Below, piece after piece: positions 51,988 through 60,058 of a DNA stretch of 64,000 bases. The translations under genes and the position numbers were made by a program. The notes under the pieces were generated by a model. It saw only the letters and a list, made by a program, of their open reading frames with translations, did not search any database and had not been told where the DNA came from. Position 1 is the stretch's first letter; every line of letters begins with the position of its first letter. Source of the stretch: Paenarthrobacter histidinolovorans. GTDB taxonomy: Bacteria; Actinomycetota; Actinomycetes; Actinomycetales; Micrococcaceae. Location: contig NZ_BMPM01000002.1 in the NCBI RefSeq assembly GCF_014647595.1, positions 496,001 to 560,000 on the forward strand. Reading direction: 5' to 3'.

Positions 51988-53502
51988 ATGATCAGCACGC
52001 GCATTCGCAAAGACGCGGATTCCGCCGGTGCAACATCCGCGCAGAAAGACCGCTTTGGCCGTATTGAGTCGGCCGGCATCGAGTACATTCCCGACGACCA
52101 ACGCACCTCCCGCCCCCGGAACCTCTTCACAGTCTTCTTCGGCGGCAACTTCGCCTTTTCTGTCATCGTTTTCGGCTGGCTTCCCATCACGTTCGGCCTG
52201 GACTTCATCGGTGCCGCAACGGCCAGCCTCACCGGACTGGTAGTGGGCACGGCCCTCATCGCCCCCATGGCCTTGTTGGGACCACGGACCGGCACCAACA
52301 ACACCGTTTCAAGCGCGGCGCACTTCGGGACGCGCGGTCGCTTGATAGGTTCCGGGCTCACCCTGTTGTTCGCCTTGGCCTATGCCGCCATCGCCGTCTG
52401 GACCTCCGGCGACGCCTTGGTCGCCGCAGCCGAACGCCTGTTGGGCATACCCATCGACGGCACCACCCTGGCAATCGGCTACGCACTTATTTCCCTGGAG
52501 ATCGTTCTCGTAGCCCTCTTCGGCCACGGCACAGTGGTGGCCATGCAGAAGTTCGTGGCGCCCGTCGTCGGCATTCTGCTGCTCATCGGCGTCGTCGCTT
52601 TTGCTCCGACCTTCAGCTCCACGAACGTGCACGCGGACTTCCTCCTGGGCGACTTCTGGCCCACGTGGATCCTGTCCGCCGTCATCTCCGTGGGAGGGCC
52701 GTTGTCGTACGCGCCAACGCTGGGCGACTACAGCCGGCGGATCTCACGCAAGGACCACTCGGACCGTTCCGTCGTCGCTGCTACTTGCCTCGGCGTCTTC
52801 CTTGGCCTGTTTGTCACAGCGCTTTTCGGCGCTTTCACGGCGTCGGCCATCCCCGAGCTTGGTGGTTCCTACGTCGCCGATCTGGTGAGGTCAGCCCCGG
52901 CCTGGTACCTGCTGCCGATCCTCATGATTGCGTTGGCGGGCGGCCTCGGTCAGGGTGTGCTCAACCTGTACGCCAGCGGCTTGGACCTCGAAGCCCTTTT
53001 CCCCCGCCTGCGCCGTATCCACACCACCCTCATCACGTCGGTCATCGCCGTCGGACTGCTCTACATGGGGGTGTTCGTGTTCAACGCGGTGGACTCCATC
53101 ACCGCCATGACGCTGGTGCTCAACGGGTTCGCCGGGCCGTGGGTGGCCATCAACGTCCTGGGCTTCCTGCTGGTCCGTCGCGGCAAGTACCACGCCAGGG
53201 ATCTACAACTGTTCCGCGCCAACGGCCCGCGTGGCCGGTACTGGTTCAGCAACGGCTGGAATCTGCGGGCCGTCATCCCTTGGGCCATCGGCTCAGCCTT
53301 CGGCCTGCTCGCAACCGACACGTCCCTTTATACCGGGCCGCTCTCCCAACTCGCCGGGGGCATCGACCTCAGCTTCATCGGGTCCACGCTCATAGGCGGT
53401 GCCGGCTACCTGCTCGCCGAATGGATCTGGCCGGAAACTGCCCCCAACACCGAGTCCGAACAGGCAGGAGGTGAGCACGTATTACTGTCAAACCATGAGT
53501 GA
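51988..53502 (+). CDS. NCS1-family permease (cytosine/purine transporter type)
   Basis: This protein of about 504 residues has 12 helices. The N-terminal part has IEYIPDDQRTSRPRNLFTVFFGGNFAFSVIVFGW, and AHFGTRGRLIGSG follows helix 3 as in CodB-type carriers. GGPLSYAPTLGDYSRRI is the helix 6 region. Family substrates are cytosine, allantoin, hydantoins or thiamine. It is encoded with agmatine deiminase and carbamoylputrescine amidase, so agmatine or a guanidino compound is a reasonable guess. The ATG at 51988 follows GAAAGG. The stop overlaps the TetR start. Confidence 0.88.
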   Translation: MISTRIRKDADSAGATSAQKDRFGRIESAGIEYIPDDQRTSRPRNLFTVFFGGNFAFSVIVFGWLPITFGLDFIGAATASLTGLVVGTALIAPMALLGPRTGTNNTVSSAAHFGTRGRLIGSGLTLLFALAYAAIAVWTSGDALVAAAERLLGIPIDGTTLAIGYALISLEIVLVALFGHGTVVAMQKFVAPVVGILLLIGVVAFAPTFSSTNVHADFLLGDFWPTWILSAVISVGGPLSYAPTLGDYSRRISRKDHSDRSVVAATCLGVFLGLFVTALFGAFTASAIPELGGSYVADLVRSAPAWYLLPILMIALAGGLGQGVLNLYASGLDLEALFPRLRRIHTTLITSVIAVGLLYMGVFVFNAVDSITAMTLVLNGFAGPWVAINVLGFLLVRRGKYHARDLQLFRANGPRGRYWFSNGWNLRAVIPWAIGSAFGLLATDTSLYTGPLSQLAGGIDLSFIGSTLIGGAGYLLAEWIWPETAPNTESEQAGGEHVLLSNHE

Positions 53503-54100
53503 AAAATTAGTCAGGATCCTCAACGCCGCCACCACGTGCATCGCCCGGAGCGGCGTGCGGGGAATGCGGGTCAACGATGTCGCTGCAGAGGCCGGAGTTT
53601 CGCCGGGCCTGCTGTACTACCACTTCACTGACCGGGCCGGCCTGCTTGCCGCAACGCTGGAACACATCAACAAGCAGGTCAGCAAGGACGACCCCTCCTC
53701 CCCCAACAGCGTGGATCCTTCCCGCCACGTCCGGCACCTCCTCCTTGACGAAATCAAGGACGACGCCGACGTCCGCAGGAATTCGGTGGCCTGGAACGAA
53801 CTCAGGGCTTGCACCATCTTCGAACAGGAACTGGCAGAGCCGCTGTCCCGGACCACTACGGAGTGGAACCGGGAGATCGCACAGGCCCTTGCCGCCGCCA
53901 ACGAAGGCACCAGCGAGGAAGAAGCCGCAGTGACCGCGGAGATCCTCACCAGCCTGGTCGAGGGCATCTCCGGCCGCTGGCTCAACGGATTCATCACCAC
54001 CGAGCACGCCCGTTGGCTGCTGACCACCGCAATTGACTCACTCACCGCAACACGCCCCGCGAGCCCCCAGGAAACCGCCACACAGGGGCTGGGCAAATGA
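53495..54100 (+). CDS. TetR-family transcriptional regulator
   Basis: This protein has 201 residues. The helix-turn-helix is in GMRVNDVAAEAGVSPGLLYYHFTDRAGLL, and the C-terminal ligand-binding domain is all-helical. ATG at 53495 overlaps the permease stop in ATGAGTGA. The same bases lie within a degenerate copy of the operator upstream of the permease, so the protein may block its own gene from within the operon. It is the likely sensor of agmatine or a product. Confidence 0.9.
   Translation: MSEKLVRILNAATTCIARSGVRGMRVNDVAAEAGVSPGLLYYHFTDRAGLLAATLEHINKQVSKDDPSSPNSVDPSRHVRHLLLDEIKDDADVRRNSVAWNELRACTIFEQELAEPLSRTTTEWNREIAQALAAANEGTSEEEAAVTAEILTSLVEGISGRWLNGFITTEHARWLLTTAIDSLTATRPASPQETATQGLGK
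53496..53513. promoter_or_regulatory. Operator O2, inside the tetR start
   Basis: TGAGTGAAAAATTAGTCA matches operator O1 at 15 of 18 positions, including the central AA. It overlaps both the permease stop and the tetR start codon. Confidence 0.55.
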
Positions 54101-54184
54101 ACTTCGCACACATCAAACGTCGCGATTCCGCCGGAATCGAACCATCATGCAAGGACCCCTAGGGTCCCGTTAGGACGCACCACC

Positions 54185-55189
54185 ATGGACATCATCGTCA
54201 ACACCGAACCGCCCGTATCGTTCGCCCGGAGCCAGGAAAGCACCCGCACGCCGCTCCGCGTGGCCCTGGTCCAGCACCACTGGCGGGAAGACCTCGCAGA
54301 ACTCACCTCGGTGCTCACCCAGGCGATCGGCGAAGCGGCCGACGCCGGTGCTGCCGCAGTCTTCCTGCCTGAACTCACCCTCTCGAAATACCCGGCAAAC
54401 GTCCGGGCCGACAAGAACCCGGGCCGCAATGCCGAGGACCTGTTCACCGGCCCCACCTTCGAGTTCGCCGCCAGCGCGGCCCGCACCCACGGCGTCACCG
54501 TCCACGCATCCCTCTACGAGCGTGCGGACGCAAGCGACGGCCTGGGCTTCAACACAGCCATCCTCGTCTCACCCCAGGGCGAACTGCTGGCACGGACCCG
54601 TAAGACCCACATCCCGGTCAGCGCGGGCTACTACGAGGACACCTATTTCAGGGCCGGCCCTGCCGAGGACGCCTACCCGGTGTACCGTCCAGCGGAACTG
54701 GACCATGCCGCCGTCGGACTCCCTACCTGCTGGGACGAATGGTTCCCGGAGGTCGCCCGGCTGTATTCACTGGGCGGTGCCGAAATCCTGGTCTACCCCA
54801 CAGCGATCGGCTCTGAGCCCACCTTCCCGGAGTTCGACCACCAACCGCTGTGGCAGCACGTCATCACCGGCCACGGCATCACGAACGGCACGTTCATGGT
54901 GGTCCCCAACCGGACCGGCGACGAAGGCGACATCACTTTCTACGGGTCCTCGTTCATCTCCGACCCCTACGGCCGCGTCCTGGTCCAGGCACCCCGGGAC
55001 CAGGAAGCGGTGTTGGTGGCCGACCTCGACCTGGACCAGCGGAAGGACTGGCTGGATCTGTTCCCGTTCCTGACCACCCGTCGTCCTGATACGTACGCCG
55101 AACTTACCCGTGACGTCGACTTCGACCACCCGCACGGCGCCACGTCCGCGGCTCAGACCGCAGGCCAGCACATCACAGGCCGGCCATGA
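54185..55189 (+). CDS. aguB: N-carbamoylputrescine amidase-like nitrilase-superfamily hydrolase
   Basis: This protein of about 334 residues has the nitrilase catalytic triad: Glu in VFLPELTLSKYP, Lys in RTRKTHIPVSAGY and Cys in GLPTCWDEWFPEVARL. The active-site Cys neighbourhood CWDEWFPE is characteristic of the carbamoylputrescine amidases (AguB). The reaction converts N-carbamoylputrescine to putrescine, CO2 and ammonia. Its GTGA/ATG overlap of 4 bp with agmatine deiminase, and the enzymes' successive reactions, support the name. The leader of about 30 residues before RVALVQHHW is longer than usual, so an internal start is possible. Confidence 0.92.
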   Translation: MDIIVNTEPPVSFARSQESTRTPLRVALVQHHWREDLAELTSVLTQAIGEAADAGAAAVFLPELTLSKYPANVRADKNPGRNAEDLFTGPTFEFAASAARTHGVTVHASLYERADASDGLGFNTAILVSPQGELLARTRKTHIPVSAGYYEDTYFRAGPAEDAYPVYRPAELDHAAVGLPTCWDEWFPEVARLYSLGGAEILVYPTAIGSEPTFPEFDHQPLWQHVITGHGITNGTFMVVPNRTGDEGDITFYGSSFISDPYGRVLVQAPRDQEAVLVADLDLDQRKDWLDLFPFLTTRRPDTYAELTRDVDFDHPHGATSAAQTAGQHITGRP

Positions 55190-56205
55190 ACTGGATGATG
55201 CCGAGCGAGACGGCCCGCCAGGAACGCGTCTGGATGGCGTTCCCGCCAGAGCGCTCTTCGATAGGAAACACTGCCGAGGAAACCCACGAGGCCCGCACCG
55301 CCTGGGCAGCCGTGGCTCACGCCGTGCTGGAATTCGAGCCCGTCACCATGCTGGTTGACCCGCCGGACATGGAGATCGCGCGGACCTACCTCTCACCGGA
55401 GATCGACTTGGTCCCAGCACCCCTCGACGACGCGTGGATGCGGGACATCGGGCCCACCTTCGCAATCGGCGACGACGGCAGGCTGGGTGGGGTCAACTGG
55501 GTCTTCAACGGCTGGGGCCAGCAGGACTGGGCAAGTTGGGACAAGGACTCCCAGGTCGGCCAGGAAGTCGTGCGCCAGGCTGGGGCCGAGTTGGTCGAGA
55601 GCCCTTTGGTCAATGAGGGTGGCGGGATCCAGGTGGACGGCCTGGGAACGGTGTTGGTCACCGAGACAGTGCAGCTGGACAAGTTCCGGAACCCTGAGCT
55701 GAACAAGGCCGATGTCGAAGCGGAGCTGGCCCGAACCATCGGCGCTACGCATGTTATTTGGTTGCCCCGTGGATTGACCCGTGACGCGCAGGATCTTGGA
55801 ACGCGCGGGCACGTGGACATCGTCGCTGCGATCCCGTCACCCGGCGTCCTGCTGGTCCATTCGCAGCGCAACCCGGCCCACCCGGACTTCCAGGTCACGG
55901 CGGACATCATCGCGATGCTCGCTCGGACCCGGGACGCGCAGGGACGTGCGTGGGACATCGTGGAAGTGCCCGCCCCTGAGACGCTGCGCGACGGGCTCGA
56001 TTGGGTGGACTACAGCTACATCAACCATCTTGTTGTCAACGGTGGCGTGATCGCCTGCAGCTTCGATGACCCTGCCGACGCCGAAGCCCGGCGGATCCTC
56101 GAGCAGGCCTATCCGGGACGCAAAGTAGTCACCGTGGATGCCCGCGCGATCTTCGCCCGGGGCGGTGGGATCCACTGCATCACGCAGCATCAACCGGCCG
56201 TCTGA
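55186..56205 (+). CDS. aguA: Agmatine deiminase
   Basis: This 339-residue member of the porphyromonas-type peptidyl-arginine deiminase/agmatine deiminase family converts agmatine to N-carbamoylputrescine and ammonia. Key features are the substrate-binding DAWMRDIGPTFAIG, the NEGGGIQVDG motif and the catalytic Cys in GGGIHCITQHQPAV near the C-terminus. It ends the permease-TetR-AguB-AguA operon and is followed by a perfect 15-bp-stem terminator. Together AguA and AguB give putrescine from external or internal agmatine. Confidence 0.95.
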   Translation: MNWMMPSETARQERVWMAFPPERSSIGNTAEETHEARTAWAAVAHAVLEFEPVTMLVDPPDMEIARTYLSPEIDLVPAPLDDAWMRDIGPTFAIGDDGRLGGVNWVFNGWGQQDWASWDKDSQVGQEVVRQAGAELVESPLVNEGGGIQVDGLGTVLVTETVQLDKFRNPELNKADVEAELARTIGATHVIWLPRGLTRDAQDLGTRGHVDIVAAIPSPGVLLVHSQRNPAHPDFQVTADIIAMLARTRDAQGRAWDIVEVPAPETLRDGLDWVDYSYINHLVVNGGVIACSFDDPADAEARRILEQAYPGRKVVTVDARAIFARGGGIHCITQHQPAV

Positions 56206-56217
56206 TGTAGTCGCGGC

Positions 56218-56254
56218 AGCCCGCCGTCGTGCATTAAAAGCACGACGGCGGGCT
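56218..56254 (+). terminator. Terminator of the agmatine operon
   Basis: AGCCCGCCGTCGTGC (56218-56232) pairs perfectly with its complement (56240-56254) with loop ATTAAAA. It lies 13 bp after the aguA stop and ends with T-containing sequence TGTTGG. Confidence 0.85.
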
Positions 56255-56273
56255 GTTGGCTTTGGCGGACCGC

Positions 56274-56301
56274 TTGTCATTTCGGAAATTTCCGACATAT
56301 C
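56274..56301 (+). promoter_or_regulatory. Promoter and operator of the ArsR-SRPBCC operon
   Basis: TTGTCA (56274-56279) and CATATC (56296-56301) are 16 bp apart, and TCGGAAATTTCCGA (56282-56295) is a perfect 14-bp palindrome filling the spacer. Transcription would begin about 7 bp later, at or near the GTG at 56310, so the message may be leaderless. Confidence 0.6.
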
Positions 56302-56309
56302 ATCAAGCC

Positions 56310-56642
56310 GTGCCCTCCGACGTCTTTAGCGCCCTCGCGAACCCTTCGCGGCGGACCATCCTCGACACCCTCCTCGCCGGTCCCCTGACCGCGGGCGAGC
56401 TGACGGGTCGATTGGAACTTAGCCGCTCATCGGCGTCGGAACATCTGACCGTCCTTAAGGAAGCAGGCTTGATCCGCGAAGAACGGCAAGGCCGGCACAG
56501 GATCTACCACCTCCAGCCGCAGGGACTGCATGAAGTCAGCGGCTGGCTGCAGCACTACGAGCGCTATTGGAACCATCGGCTCGATGCCCTGGCCGATCTG
56601 CTGGACGGCCAATCTACTGAACAGGAAAACACCCATGACTGA
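56310..56642 (+). CDS. ArsR-family transcriptional repressor
   Basis: This 110-residue protein begins at GTG 56310 (PSDVFSALANPSRRTILDTL). The winged helix has LTAGELTGRLELSRSSASEHLTVLKEAGLI and the wing EERQGRHRIYHLQP. No metal-binding cysteines are visible, so it is probably of the SRPBCC-linked group and not a metal sensor. The stop overlaps the SRPBCC gene by 8 bp (ATGACTGA). A perfect palindrome in front is the likely operator. Confidence 0.92.
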   Translation: MPSDVFSALANPSRRTILDTLLAGPLTAGELTGRLELSRSSASEHLTVLKEAGLIREERQGRHRIYHLQPQGLHEVSGWLQHYERYWNHRLDALADLLDGQSTEQENTHD

Positions 56643-57042
56643 GAACGCCATCCGCCTCGAACGCACCTTCCCCCACCCCAAAGACTCAGTGTGGGCCGCC
56701 CTCACCACGCCCGAACTCCTCGCCCGCTGGTGGGCACCCGGCGACATCGCCCCCGTCGTCGGCCACCGCTTCACCATGGACATGGGCGCTTGGGGCCAAC
56801 AGCAGTGCGAAGTCACCGCCGTGGAACCCGGCGAGTCAATCACTTTCGTCTTCGCCGAAGGCGCCTTGGACACGACCATCACCTGGACGCTTGAAACGGT
56901 CGACGCCGGGACAACACTTCACTTCGAACACGCCGGCTTCAACCTGGACTCACCCATGGGACGCCAGGCCATCAAGGGCATGGGCAACGGCTGGCCGGGC
57001 CTCCTCACCCGCATCGACCAAGTCTTGGTCAGCTTCAGCTAG
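56635..57042 (+). CDS. SRPBCC/AHSA1-like protein, intact copy
   Basis: This 135-residue Hsp90-activator-homology-type helix-grip protein has the N-terminus IRLERTFPHPKDSVWAALTT, ARWWAPGDIAPVVGHRFTMD and a C-terminal helix ending RIDQVLVSFS. Pairs of ArsR with such proteins are widespread, but their ligand is mostly unknown. Bases from about 56746 to the end recur almost identically at 59391 onwards. A hairpin with GCCGTCGTGCT/AGCACAACGGC follows at about 57069-57095. Confidence 0.9.
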   Translation: MTENAIRLERTFPHPKDSVWAALTTPELLARWWAPGDIAPVVGHRFTMDMGAWGQQQCEVTAVEPGESITFVFAEGALDTTITWTLETVDAGTTLHFEHAGFNLDSPMGRQAIKGMGNGWPGLLTRIDQVLVSFS

Positions 57043-57177
57043 CGGTCACAGCGGGCGGCGAGCGGCGCCGTCGTGCTTTCGGCCAGAGCACAACGGCAGC
57101 GGCCGAAATGTTCTGGCACCCGGCCGCGGAGCGGTTCCAGGGTGCTATATTGACGGAAATCTGGCCGAGGGGACAAC

Positions 57178-57417
57178 GTGGAAGTTTGGCAGTGGGCCTT
57201 GGTGCTGTTGGCGGCGGCGTCAGCGGCCTTTGTCATGGGTTCGATCATTTGGGCAGTCTTCGACGTGCTCGGGGAAGTTCGTCTGAACCAAACAACCCGG
57301 ATCCTATGGGTACTGCTTTTATTTGCAGTTCCGCTGCTCGGGCTACTCGCATGGCTTTACACAAAGCCCCGGCTTGCCTATTCGGGTAACAGCCTCCGGC
57401 TGCGGCAGACGCTTTAG
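57178..57417 (+). CDS. Small PLDc_N-like two-helix membrane protein, copy 1
   Basis: This 79-residue protein is predicted to have two helices, WALVLLAAASAAFVMGSIIWAVF and ILWVLLLFAVPLLGLLAWLY. A charged loop RLNQTTR between them and a short basic tail resemble the PLDc_N (phospholipase D N-terminal) domain of cardiolipin synthases. No HKD catalytic domain follows. It starts at GTG and its stop overlaps the next GTG (TAGTG). The same 79 residues are encoded at 59819-60058 without a change. Confidence 0.75.
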   Translation: MEVWQWALVLLAAASAAFVMGSIIWAVFDVLGEVRLNQTTRILWVLLLFAVPLLGLLAWLYTKPRLAYSGNSLRLRQTL

Positions 57418-57923
57418 TGCATAGCGCAGCACTGGGCGAACTCCTTACGGCCAGAGCTTTGTGGATTCTCAAGCAGAATGCTGCAACTCCAGCCATCTCG
57501 GCAGCCACAAATGCGCTGGTCGAAGGTTATGACAGCGAATCTCTCCGCGAACTTGCTGCAGCATCACCAGTCATCAACGTCTTCCAGCTCGGAACATTGA
57601 TAGTTGATGCCCTGAGCTCGCTCGGCATCGCAGCGGGAACCATGACCCGGGAAGATGCTCAACTTGCCGCAACCCACTACTACGCAAGCCAGGTCCTTGC
57701 TGGAAACCTGCGGATACGGGAACTCACCAGGTGGGTGCACAGGACCATTGGCCATGAAGGTCACCCTGTTGCCCAGGAGTTAGTCAACCTCGACGACGCC
57801 TACGACGCGTACGACGATGGGTGGGGTGAAGAACCTAACGCCATGCAGGTGATCACTCGTTTCGTCGATGCTGCCTGCCCGGAGCTCAAGAGGTGGACAC
57901 GAACAGGAACGGCGAACCAGTGA
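57417..57923 (+). CDS. Hypothetical 168-residue helical protein, possible immunity-type, copy 1
   Basis: This soluble, all-alpha protein begins with a GTG. Segments include ELLTARALWILKQNAATPAI, EDAQLAATHYYASQVL and WVHRTIGHEGHPVAQELVNL. The acidic region LDDAYDAYDDGW precedes a basic end. No known family was named with confidence. It lies between a membrane protein and a DUF6188 gene with overlapping starts, a layout often seen among immunity and accessory genes. A damaged copy lies at 60058-60389. Confidence 0.7.
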   Translation: MHSAALGELLTARALWILKQNAATPAISAATNALVEGYDSESLRELAAASPVINVFQLGTLIVDALSSLGIAAGTMTREDAQLAATHYYASQVLAGNLRIRELTRWVHRTIGHEGHPVAQELVNLDDAYDAYDDGWGEEPNAMQVITRFVDAACPELKRWTRTGTANQ

Positions 57924-58319
57924 ACAAGCGCGGGCTCTGGATCTGGCCCACTACATCCGAGCGGGACGAGGTTGCCATGTGCACTGTCGACTACGCCTTC
58001 AGCATCCACACACGGCGGCATCATTTTCAGGGTCGGGAATACCTTCGTTTACAAGACTCCTTCGGGCCATAGTCATGGTCCTGACCCCGCCGGGGATCCT
58101 TCCCTGTTGGGGCCAGCCCCGTCGATAGCCTGGTCCTCAGTCACGGCCGGATTCGTTGACGACAGTGGAACTCATCATCTGGACTTCGCGTACGGTAGCG
58201 CTATTGATGTCTCGGCGGACAAACTCTACGAGGCCTGGGCGACCAACGGTCCGGAGGTGCTGCTATTGGTTTCTTGCGCGGGCGGCGGCCTTGCAACGTG
58301 TGGTTTGGGCGACCACTGA
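57920..58319 (+). pseudogene. DUF6188-family gene, frameshifted copy 1
   Basis: GTG at 57920 overlaps the previous stop. The first frame reads LWIWPTTSERDEVAMCTVDY and the second, after about base 58015, reads THGGIIFRVGNTFVYK to the stop at 58319. The intact homologue at 60386-60802 has LWSWPVAPGPDLIVQCRVDY and GGMVLRIGSVFTLK, so one base is missing near 58010-58020. The C-terminal part, DFAYGSAIDVSADKLYEAW, is still recognisable. Confidence 0.8.
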
Positions 58320-58575
58320 AAGACTGCTCAAGCGGCAGCCAGCGACTGGCAGGCGAGATCCGGCGTCGATGCTTTCTGAATGATGTTCGGAACGTTTCTT
58401 CAAGCAGCCCCACCAAGGAAACAGGTCAAGAACGGCGTAACCTGAGGCAGATGTTTCCATGTCTCGTAGCTTGCCACGTGGATCCAGATCCGTGTCCTCA
58501 CACACCGCACCTAAGCTAGGGGCCCATCGGCCGTTGGTGCTGGCATCAAAGAAGACCCTATGCAAGATTTGCTCC
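58320..58575. other. Gap between the DUF6188 remnant and the SUKH-like gene
   Basis: No gene or strong motif was recognised in these 256 bp. The longer plus-strand frame of the SUKH gene, from 58459, starts here but its first 39 codons look non-coding. Confidence 0.4.
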
Positions 58576-59154
58576 ATGAAACATGACATGACCGTTTCGA
58601 TGACAACTATCGATGAGTCCTTGGCGCAACTGCAACTGGGTGCATCAAAACTGCTGAGACCTGGACTTCCCGCCCAAACCGTAACCGAAGAACTCTCAGC
58701 ACGTGGCCTTCGGCCCGGTGCAGATCTCATTGCGCTCTACGGATGGCACGATGGGACAAATTCGGAACCGAACGTACTTTTGAACGACATGTATTTGATG
58801 CCCGGCTATTACCTTCTCAGTCTTGGTGAAGCATTGGAAACTTACGACCGATTCGTCAACGAGTACCAAGAGAATTCTTCGTGGCTTCCACTTCTAGAAG
58901 ACAACGCTGGGGGCTATATATTCGTAGACTGCTCGGCGACCGACCGTCAGCCAGTGTACGATTTTGACTTCGAAAACGTTGAAAATAAGCTAAGGCACAG
59001 CTCCATCCAGGACATGCTAGCAACCCTTGCCGTCGCATTCACGCAGGGCATCTTCTTCAAAGATGAAGATGGCTGGTTCGACATGGACAGCGACGCTTTT
59101 TGGAAACTAGCCGCGAGAATGAATCCCACTGCCCAGTATTGGGCCGAAGATTAG
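58576..59154 (+). CDS. SMI1/KNR4 (SUKH)-like protein, probable immunity type
   Basis: This protein of about 192 residues is alpha-beta and soluble. Features of the SUKH superfamily are ELSARGLRPGADLIALYGWHDGTN and PVYDFDFENVENKLRH, with LPLLEDNAGGYIFVDC in the position of the conserved W-x-P-I-a strand, and an acidic end (DGWFDMDSDAFWKLAAR). SUKH proteins are the commonest immunity proteins of polymorphic toxin systems but occur elsewhere too. No toxin gene is in the window. Three in-frame ATGs at the start make the exact N-terminus uncertain. Confidence 0.75.
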   Translation: MKHDMTVSMTTIDESLAQLQLGASKLLRPGLPAQTVTEELSARGLRPGADLIALYGWHDGTNSEPNVLLNDMYLMPGYYLLSLGEALETYDRFVNEYQENSSWLPLLEDNAGGYIFVDCSATDRQPVYDFDFENVENKLRHSSIQDMLATLAVAFTQGIFFKDEDGWFDMDSDAFWKLAARMNPTAQYWAED

Positions 59155-59228
59155 CTTGAGTGGACTCCAAGGCTAGACCCGTGGATGAAGATCCCGACAC
59201 AACTGGCTGAAGGACGACGAGGCATAGT

Positions 59229-59683
59229 GGAACCATCGGCTCGATGCCCTGGCCGACCTACTGGGTGAGGCAAATAGTAATGACTGAAAGCGCAGTCCGC
59301 CTCCAACGCACCTTTCAGCACACCAAGAGGCCGTATGGGCGCGCTGACCACGCCCGGTCTCCTGGCCCCTTGATGGGCCCGGCGACATCGCCCCCGTCGT
59401 CGGCCACCGCTTCACCATGGACATGGGCGCTTGGGGCCAACAGCAGTGCGAAGTCACCGCCGTGGAACCCGGCGAGTCAATCACTTTCGTCTTCGCCGAA
59501 GGCGCCTTGGACACGACCATCACCTGGACGCTTGAAACGGTCGACGCCGGGACAACACTTCACTTCGAACACGCCGGCTTCAACCTGGACTCACCCATGG
59601 GACGCCAGGCCATCGAAGGCATGGGCAACGGCTGGCCGGGCCTCCTCACCCGCATCGACCAAGTCTTGGTCAGCTTCAGCTAG
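59229..59683 (+). pseudogene. Degenerate second copy of the ArsR 3' end and SRPBCC gene
   Basis: Bases 59229-59255 match the ArsR C-terminal codons (NHRLDALADL). The SRPBCC start MTESAVRLQRTFQHTK follows at 59281 with frameshifts around 59330-59390. From about 59391 the sequence is nearly identical to 56746-57042 and encodes an intact end (MDMGAWGQQQCEVT to the stop). Only the C-terminal 88 residues remain in one frame. Confidence 0.8.
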
Positions 59684-59818
59684 CGGTCACAGCGGGCGGC
59701 GAGCGGCGCCGTCGTGCTTTCGGCCAGAGCACAACGGCAGCGGCCGAAATGTTCTGGCACCCGGCCGCGGAGCGGTTCCAGGGTGCTATATTGACGGAAA
59801 TCTGGCCGAGGGGACAAC

Positions 59819-60058
59819 GTGGAAGTTTGGCAGTGGGCCTTGGTGCTGTTGGCGGCGGCGTCAGCGGCCTTTGTCATGGGTTCGATCATTTGGGCAGTCT
59901 TCGACGTGCTCGGGGAAGTTCGTCTGAACCAAACAACCCGGATCCTATGGGTACTGCTTTTATTTGCAGTTCCGTTGCTCGGGCTACTCGCATGGCTTTA
60001 CACAAAGCCTCGGCTTGCCTATTCGGGTAACAGCCTCCGGCTGCGGCAGACGCTTTAG
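59819..60058 (+). CDS. Small PLDc_N-like two-helix membrane protein, copy 2
   Basis: This is an exact protein duplicate of 57178-57417 (79 residues); the DNA differs at two silent positions (C/T changes at about 59974 and 60009). It keeps the GTG start and the TAGTG junction with the following frame. Its intact state, while both neighbours are broken, suggests either recent duplication or selection for this protein. Confidence 0.78.
   Translation: MEVWQWALVLLAAASAAFVMGSIIWAVFDVLGEVRLNQTTRILWVLLLFAVPLLGLLAWLYTKPRLAYSGNSLRLRQTL

Noticed and set aside
54100..54185. Minus-strand GGTTCGATTCC resembling a tRNA T-arm
   Set aside because: The flanking bases cannot form the T stem, acceptor or anticodon arms, so it is at most a chance match.
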